Part shown: positions 8,011 through 13,837 of the stretch, one piece after another
Layout of the letters: every line of letters begins with the position of its first letter
Numbering within the stretch: the stretch's first letter is position 1
DNA from: Ophiosphaerella korrae
Lineage: Eukaryota > Ascomycota > Dothideomycetes > Pleosporales > Phaeosphaeriaceae
NCBI GenBank assembly: GCA_028456385.1
Contig: JALNQF010000802.1
Coordinates: 1 to 13,837, forward strand
DNA length: 13,837 nt
Direction: 5' to 3'
The notes under the pieces: generated by a model
Seen by the model: the letters and a program-made list of their open reading frames with translations, nothing else
What the model was told of the DNA's origin: nothing
Databases searched by the model: none
Translations under genes and position numbers: made by a program

Positions 8011-10893
8011 ATGCCTTTCCTCGAAACGATCTTTTTCCGATTCCGTGTAAGCCGGCCAAAAATCTCGGATCTCGTTGATCAGTGCCTCCTAGACGGACTA
8101 GAGCACGGGGTTTCCCAGGGTCTCAAACAGAAGTACCCTTATGTTCTTGTGTTGCGATTTCTTCCTTTCGAGAGGGAACTTCTCGGCCGACTATTCGAGG
8201 ATGTCATTCCTGTCGAATTACGAGAAGAAGCAAAGACTCCGTGTTCTACAGACATTCGACCCATTCTCTTATTCTTTCGATGGTCATGGGCATCGGACGT
8301 ACTGAGGCAAATCCTGACCGAATTCGATCCGACGAACTCCTTTGGGGCCCCTCAGGGGATCCAAGCAGGAGAATGGACGCAATCGGAGAGGTTCGAAATG
8401 TTCAAAACCTTTTTGCGAGCCAGATTCTATGATTTTGGCCACGATTCAAGACATTCCAGGACAGAGCAACTCCTCAACGACAATCGAGAGTTTGTTTCAC
8501 GCATCGCTCAGATCGACTGGACAGCAATCACTGTTCAACCACACCCGGATGATTTTTTGCTCTGGAGAACTCTTGCGATTCTATTCCGAGAAAATGTCAC
8601 CACATTGCGGAACTGGCCCGCGTTTAAAAATGTCGTTCGCTCACTTGAAGAATCTAAAATAAGAGCATGGGGCCAATCGAAAGACAACAACGATGATTAT
8701 TCCTCCAGTTTCGAGGAATCCGAAATGAGTGAAGGGTTTGACGAAATTGAGACTATTGTAGACCAGGTCAGAGATACCGATGAAGCATGGAATGTCTGGA
8801 CTCTATGCCGCGCAATGAGACAGCAAACCAATGGCTCAACAACCGAGTCCTTGATCGACGAATTTGTGGTTTCAAATGCTTTTCTTAAGCACTGGAAGCC
8901 CGTTAAAATCCCAATCGACGATGAGAACTGCTTCATCGGATTTCTTCCTCAAAAGAGACTCGAGCTCATGGCAGCTGTAAGGACTTTACCCCTTCGTCTC
9001 GCTCTTTTGTAATATGTAGCTCATTTTCTGCAGAGTTCCATTTCAAATTTTTTTGCAGGCGGCCTGATGGAACGGGTAATTATGAAAGATATGTAATAAC
9101 CTTGGCTGATAGCGCTGATAAATCTGTCGGGTAGATTTCCATAAAGTACCATGAAACTCTTTTCAACAGACCACTGCCTGATCTTAGGCAGTTCCTCAAA
9201 TTCATCGATTGGGAGGAGTTGGAGGACGTAGATCCTGAGGGCGCTGAAAGGCTTTTAGATGAATTAGGGATGGGGAATTCAGTCATCGAAGGGGCAATGT
9301 GTAAAGTCTGGACCAAGTCAAAGGGGTCCGTTCTTTCTCACAGTCTCTACTTGACTGAGGATCTATTCCAGCATCACGTTCTTGATGGCTATCGCTATCC
9401 GGGTCTCTGTCTGGTGGACCGGGTGGTATTTCGCTGTCGACGTGTTGAAGAAACTAGCTTTTGCGAGGAGCTTCGACAGTTTTGGGCGGATTGGGTAAGT
9501 TTCCATGTATTCCTTTCGAACCATGACGTTATCTTTGACAAGTTCCAGAATGATGTTGCCATTAGCGTGAACCCGGAGGACAAGGGGGTTTATCTGCTTG
9601 AGACCTTCCCCGGAATCAAAGCGAGAGCGTTAAGAGAGGAATGCTCGGATCGCCCACTCTCGTACTTCAAATTGAAGTGGCGTTACAGGGATTCCTTATC
9701 AGAGCAGCACCAAATGCTCAAGGAAGTTCTTGGACCTCGCTATGATCCTTCCTACCGAGACTTCCTCATGTTCCTTCGAAGCGAGGAATTTGATTTTACA
9801 CAACCTCAGTACATCGGAGAGGGAAGTTTTGGCAGAGTATATTGTGTTCCATGGGAGAGCAAATCATCGGATGATTTCTCTCTTGGCAAATTGTACACCA
9901 GGAACGTTGCTGTGAAAATTCCTCGAATCCGTCAAGACTACGGATCGTCTGGAATGAAAATATTCGTCCAAGAGGTGAGACCCAGCCTCCATTTCGTTAT
10001 GACCTGATATTCTCACACAACATGCAGTTAAACAATGTTTCCAAGGCTTTGGCTGGAAACATGCTTGGGTGTGTTCAATTCTATGGAATCACCAAGGCGC
10101 CGATCGACCAACGTAATAATCTCTGCAGTCCATCTGATCGGAGCTTTTTTGAATTCAGACTTGCACTGGTATTCGACTATGCCTCTGAGGGAAAGGTACT
10201 TGACCACTTTACCAAAACTCTCCGCCCTGGTCAACTTGTCGGTAATTGGAAAGCTATATGCGATGGGCTTCATGATTTAGCAACGGGTCTGAGAACTATT
10301 CATAACCATGGCATCCTTCATAGGTTAGTAGACTATCGAATATTCATCAGGGAAGCACTAGATGTTAACGCGTTGAAGGGACCTCCATCCAGGCAACGTT
10401 CTTGTCCAAAGTTGCCAAAAACAACAGTCCCACGGCATCGAATATTCAGTTCTGTTGGCCGATCTTGGAGAAGGGAAAGCGATCGAGACCAACCCTATGT
10501 GGCTCAATCCTTCCCAGGGTTCGGGACAGCATTGCGCTTGACCAATACCTACCACCAGAAGTCCTCATCCGTGGCCATATGACGAATTCCGACATCTTTG
10601 CATGGGCACAACTTGCAGTCGACATTGTCAGGCTAAATTATTCCAGTTTAGCAGATGGCCAAGGCAAGGTTAAATACCCGGAAAAACTGATGACCATCAT
10701 TGAAGACTGCCTGAATGACAGCCCAGAGGAACGATATACCGCGGACGAAGTTGTCGTCTTTATGGAGGAGATAGGAAAGGAATTTGTTTCTGGTAACCCC
10801 AGTGATATCACGTGGACGGAAGGGAGCTTTGAATTTTCTCGAACTGCGCGGAGATTGTCATCTTCATTGCAGTTACCGTCATCTTGGTCGTAA
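8011..10893 (+). CDS. Protein kinase with long novel N-terminal region, frame-broken
   Basis: Preferred exons: 8011–8976, 9034–9075, 9135–9974, 10028–10323 and 10379–10893, about 885 aa if one extra base is discounted. Residues 1 to about 555 match no family I recognise; there is an acidic stretch at about 225–250 (DNNDDYSSSFEESEMSEGFD). The kinase domain starts at about 560 with GEGSFGRV, then the beta-3 Lys in AVKIP (about 597), a candidate alpha-C Glu in FVQE, hinge ALVFDYASEG, HRDLHPGN (about 714–721), DLG (about 743), LPPE in the APE position, and SDIFAWAQLAVDI. All catalytic residues are present, so an active kinase is predicted; substrate unknown. Between DLG and LPPE the frame must shift by one base near the CCC run at 10513–10515; otherwise translation stops at the TGA 10539–10541. 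This is an assembly error or a disabling indel. The 5' splice pattern around 8977–9134 is uncertain. Confidence 0.7.
8977..9134 (+). other. Ambiguous double-intron region of the kinase gene
   Basis: Model B (preferred): intron 8977–9033 (GTAAGG...TGCAG), a 14-codon exon, then intron 9076–9134 (GTAATT, GCTGATA branch, GGGTAG); all junctions are phase 0 and no stop is met. Model A: a single intron to 9035 with unusual acceptor CAGAG, then a very protein-like run (RPDGTGNYERYVITLADSAD) that meets an in-frame TAG at 9132–9134. Model A would imply a nonsense mutation, possibly CAG to TAG. Confidence 0.5.
9975..10027 (+). other. Kinase-domain intron between FVQE and LNNVS
   Basis: 53 nt, phase 0, donor GTGAGA, branch-like CCTGATA, acceptor ATGCAG. 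Its removal joins the alpha-C region to the rest of the N-lobe. Confidence 0.8.
10324..10378 (+). other. Kinase-domain intron splitting the HRD arginine codon
   Basis: 55 nt, donor GTTAGT, branch-like GTTAACG, acceptor GAAG. The Arg codon of HRD is AG before the intron and G after it; splicing creates HRDLHPGN exactly, which strongly supports the intron. Confidence 0.85.
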
Positions 10894-11243
10894 GGGATTT
10901 TCTAGCATGCTTGGTTGCTGCTGTCACAAACCAGGCCTGGGAAAGGCCTATGTAAAGCCTAAGTGATATCTCGACAACCAGCAGAGGAGGGGTTGAGCCG
11001 CACAGAGACATATTTTAATATCCAGCACACTAAACACCCAGAATCAAATACCTCAGAAAGCAGAGGTCCGATTGATGTGATGAGAAACTGTGCTGAACAA
11101 CGCTCGGTTTGCTTCACCGACGTAAATGGTATGAGAAAAGTCTAAGAAAGGTGAGTCGATCCTAAGATGAATTCTCGTGTGAGTGCGCACAAGCAGCACT
11201 TCAGCGACAATGGTTCTTCTGAATTATTAGGACCTTCATTAAA

Positions 11244-11257
11244 TGAGGTTGACCTCA
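11244..11257. repeat. Short inverted repeat TGAGGT/ACCTCA
   Basis: Two perfect 6-bp arms separated by two bases, 15 bases upstream of a second hairpin. Function unknown. Confidence 0.4.
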
Positions 11258-11272
11258 CAAAAATTAGTGTCG

Positions 11273-11290
11273 GTAGCACATCGGTGCTAC
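11273..11290. repeat. Short hairpin GTAGCAC/GTGCTAC
   Basis: Two perfect 7-bp arms around an ATCG loop. No U-run follows and no adjacent gene end is clear, so it is not called a terminator. Confidence 0.45.
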
Positions 11291-12406
11291 TATACATGCA
11301 TGCACTGTAGCTGCAAATATATGGTAAAGATTCTTCTTGATTTTGATTGATTGTTGATTCTTCTCTAGGTGTTTGCCCCTCGATAATCCGCGCGTCCCGG
11401 GGGTTCTATAATCCGATCCGAAACCACATGTGATCTAACATGTGACACCCTACAGCCTGCAACATCGCGTTGTTCACCCCACTGACTGTTTCCCGACAGT
11501 AATCGTGCGACCGGAGTGACACTGTCGAATTGCCGTTGACGTTCGCCTTGATCAAACGAAGTGAAATAACTCTGTTCAGACAATTATATATACCTTCTAG
11601 CTTATGAGAATTATAGACTATCGTGGTGAGCCAGGAAGCGCAGAGCAGCCGTAGATATCTCTCGAAGTGCTTGAGGTTGTGCGGTCGGTGGTGCTCATTG
11701 GAGGTTCAGCTCAGCCGCGAGCTCACGTGCACGCGGGCTCAGCACCAAAGTGAGCCTCGACTGCCCTAACTTAACTTAGCACCTTGAATTTCGTGAGCGA
11801 GTCATGCACCGAACAACCCCCGAGCGTGTGGCCTGCGTGAGCAAGCTGAAAATTTGACGTCAGCATTGCTAAATTACACCTATCCTGTTTTAGACTTTTC
11901 CGTACATGCAGAACGCGGGGCCTCGTTTGTCAAAAGTCTGCTTGATGGCCTTTTAGGACACCACAGAAGCACCATAAGCTCAAAACTTGAATGCTTTGCT
12001 CGGTATATAGTCTTTTCGTATCTATCTACAGCTTTATGCCATTTTTGATAGGATGCACGCACTTTCTAATAGATCCGAGGCTGTCCGGAGCTGCGCTTTC
12101 ATAGTCTACTTAGAGCAAATTGTGGTATTACACGGTAAGCAGGAGTTATTAATAAGAAACGTGAAGCATGCATAAAGCTTAGGATTTGGGGCCTTTACTC
12201 CGAGAGTATCTATACCTCTAGCTTGTTGTTGGCTTTGTTGTGTTGGAAGACATCGGTGGGTTCTCGTTACGCAGGGTTTCTCGGCACAGAGGGAGGGACG
12301 TTATAATACAAATATTTATTTGTCACACGAGGTAAAAGCAATCACGTGCCGCAAGTTCATTAGTGAAGTAACGACGAAGGTGTAAATATTGCAACGACAG
12401 CACAAC

Positions 12407-13390
12407 CTATATGTGGCCACTGGCCATAGCTGCTTCAATTGCGGTGCCATAGATCCCTTGTGTGTTTATATCAGCACCTGCATCAACTAGCAGCTTCACA
12501 ATTTGCTTGAAGCCTCTTGATGACGTTGCCTGAAGAGCATTACCAAAGAAACCTCTATGCGCATTAACTATTAGATTATACTAAAGAAGGAGCTGTACTA
12601 CAGCCTAACTACCCCCCTATGATCCCGCTTGAAGTGCATTGCTATAGTATCTGCCTTGTACATCAACACTAGCACCCTCGCTAAGGAGTAGTGCAACTAG
12701 GTCTGTACGGTTCTCCCATGCAGCGGCTTGGAGTGCAGTACCGTAGTATCTGCCATAGGCATTGACATTAGCGCCTTCTAAGTAGTAGCTTTACTATAGC
12801 TATATTCCTAGTCTAGGAAGCTGCCTAGAGTGCGTTGCCGTAATACCTACCTTGTGCGTTAATGTCTGCGCCCTTATTAAGTAGAAGACTAACAATCTAT
12901 TTGTTACCTAACTACAAAGCTACTTATAGAGTAGTACTAAAGTTTCTACTTTGTAAATAGATGTTAGCGCCTTTATTAATTAATAGTTTTACGAGATACT
13001 AATTAGCTCCCTATAGACTAACTTAGAGTATATTTCTAAAGTAAACATCTAAGTTGTTAATTGTATTAACGTTAGCTCCCCTATTAATTAGGAGCCTAGC
13101 AACTACTTAGTGTTAATACTTTATAGCTTTTAGTAAAGCGTACCTAAGGTCTTCTAGGGTATTGTATAAATTAGTGCTAATATTTAGAATTCTCTCTACG
13201 ATATTTATATACCTATAAACAGCTACCTAAGATAAAGCTAAATATCTATAATATTTTAAACTTATATAGTATAGAGTGTTAATTAAGATTACGTAATAGA
13301 GGTAATAAGTCTTAATTAAGGCGTAAAGATCCTTCTACTATAGATGCTCCGCTACGTAGTAGAGTAGCTTATATAGTAAGTTAGTAAAAT
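12407..13390 (-). pseudogene. Ankyrin-repeat region of a decayed NLR-like gene
   Basis: Reading leftward, the minus strand shows successive ankyrin repeats with a period near 99 nt (33 codons). Landmarks of the GA(D/N) turn fall at about 13075, 12967, 12868, 12771, 12672, 12573 (degenerate) and 12474. The best units read GNALQA...GFKQIVKLLVDAGADINTQ (about 12545–12460) and GRYYGNALQAAS (about 12850–12815). The final codons, AAMASGHI, end with TAG at 12407–12409. A 2-base deletion lies between 12771 and 12868, and stops appear throughout the units above 12780. Further up (about 13390–13150) a linker (YYVAEHL...) recalls the segment before ankyrin repeats in fungal NACHT–ankyrin proteins. The NACHT part, if any, is unreadable or outside the window. 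Decay increases sharply to the right, so the 3' end escaped most RIP. Confidence 0.8.
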
Positions 13391-13837
13391 ACATTATAAA
13401 AATATAAGATAGAGTATTTAAAGTAAATATAGGAGTTAAGATTAGATAATAGGTATATATAGGATGTTTGCCTTTTTATACGCCTTTCTATCTCTAGTAG
13501 GCTATATTTAAGTTAGGTACTACTTAACTAGGTAAAGAACTACTCTATAAAAAGAAACAGCTACTACGCAAGACTAACTAATATTTATTTACTCTAGAGT
13601 TCTAATACTTATAGAAAAACACCTCTTATTTTATCTTTAAAATCTTAAATCTACTATAAAGTAGCTATTCCTTATAAGATAGTACTTAATATATATCTAC
13701 TTATATATTACGGGTGTAACAGAAGAAATTAAGATAGAGCTAATTAGTCCTAACTTAGATGCTAACAAAGCATAGGACGAGTAGGGTAATAACCTTAATT
13801 AGGAGACTACACATAACTAGGACACCTAGGGTAATCT
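13391..13837. repeat. RIP-degraded AT-rich DNA at the right edge
   Basis: TA-rich sequence with stops in all frames, continuing beyond the window. It probably includes the decayed upstream part of the ankyrin gene and, from about 13730, the plus-strand relic shared with the left edge. Confidence 0.6.
13731..13837 (+). pseudogene. Second copy of the left-edge coding relic, truncated
   Basis: From 13740 the plus strand matches 441 onward at about 50 of 70 ungapped positions by eye. In the same frame both read LISP, then a D, N and A spaced alike, and later ET. Stops are TAG only, each where TGG (Trp) is plausible. The copy is cut by the window end. The gene family is unknown. Confidence 0.5.

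Larger units (their letters stand above)
10894..12406. other. Long intergenic region without a supported gene
   Basis: Composition is mixed and open frames are short and domain-free. About 10894–11160 is probably the 3' flank of the kinase gene. About 11360–11600 has balanced GC and ends in a TATATATA stretch (11584–11592), which could be a decayed promoter or repeat. About 11690–11850 is rich in GCTCAC/GTGAGC words. About 12060–12406 leads into the stop of the ankyrin relic. No terminal repeats, tRNA or rRNA were recognised. Confidence 0.5.

Noticed and set aside
8082..8662. Overlapping plus-strand frames of 116 and 106 codons
   Set aside because: Out-of-frame shadows within exon 1 of the kinase gene; no domains.
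11273..11290. Hairpin as a bacterial-type terminator
   Set aside because: The organism is evidently fungal, and no U-tract or gene end is adjacent.
11365..11583. 72-codon minus-strand frame, and the idea of a solo LTR at about 11360–11600
   Set aside because: No recognisable domain, no convincing TG...CA ends, target duplication or primer-binding site.
11854..12062. Pair of 60–64-codon frames on opposite strands
   Set aside because: Short, mutually antisense, no domain or splice support.

Overview
The window looks like an accessory, repeat-rich stretch of a filamentous ascomycete genome. The evidence is short GT–AG introns of about 53–65 nt with RCTRAY-like branch sites, fungal-type Tc1/mariner and pogo/Fot1 transposon relics, NLR-style ankyrin remains, and two long blocks (about 1–1280 and 12780–13837) that are AT/TA-rich with stop codons where Trp and Gln codons would be expected. 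That last pattern is typical of repeat-induced point mutation (RIP). No RNA genes or CRISPR arrays were seen.

Layout, left to right. (1) 1–780: RIP-degraded DNA holding a plus-strand coding relic with an 18-codon tandem repeat. (2) 780–1970: a minus-strand pogo/Fot1-like transposon with a readable DNA-binding half and a decayed DDE half. (3) 2717–4759, minus strand: a five-exon gene for a four-helix/coiled-coil N-terminus, a protein pseudokinase domain and a Sel1-like tail. It resembles the fungal MLKL-like cell-death architecture and has a one-base frame break. (4) 5400–6480: a plus-strand Tc1/mariner transposase relic (DD34E spacing, Glu changed to Lys). (5) 6546–7552: a TA-flanked element with 50-bp terminal inverted repeats (TIRs), carrying a piggyBac-like zinc-ribbon relic that is interrupted by a nested 192-bp palindromic MITE. 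(6) 8011–10893, plus strand: a multi-exon gene with a long unrecognised N-terminal region and a protein kinase domain whose catalytic residues are intact. It also has a one-base frame break. (7) 10894–12400: intergenic sequence with small hairpins. (8) 12407 to about 13390, minus strand: ankyrin-repeat remains of an NLR-like gene. (9) The right edge holds a second diverged copy of the relic seen in (1).

The two kinase-fold genes are divergently transcribed on either side of a transposon nest, and an NLR/ankyrin relic lies nearby. One is a predicted inactive kinase behind a helical-bundle domain; the other is a predicted active kinase. A kinase plus MLKL-like pseudokinase immunity or cell-death module is a reasonable hypothesis, but nothing in the sequence proves that they work together. 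All exon models were built by eye.
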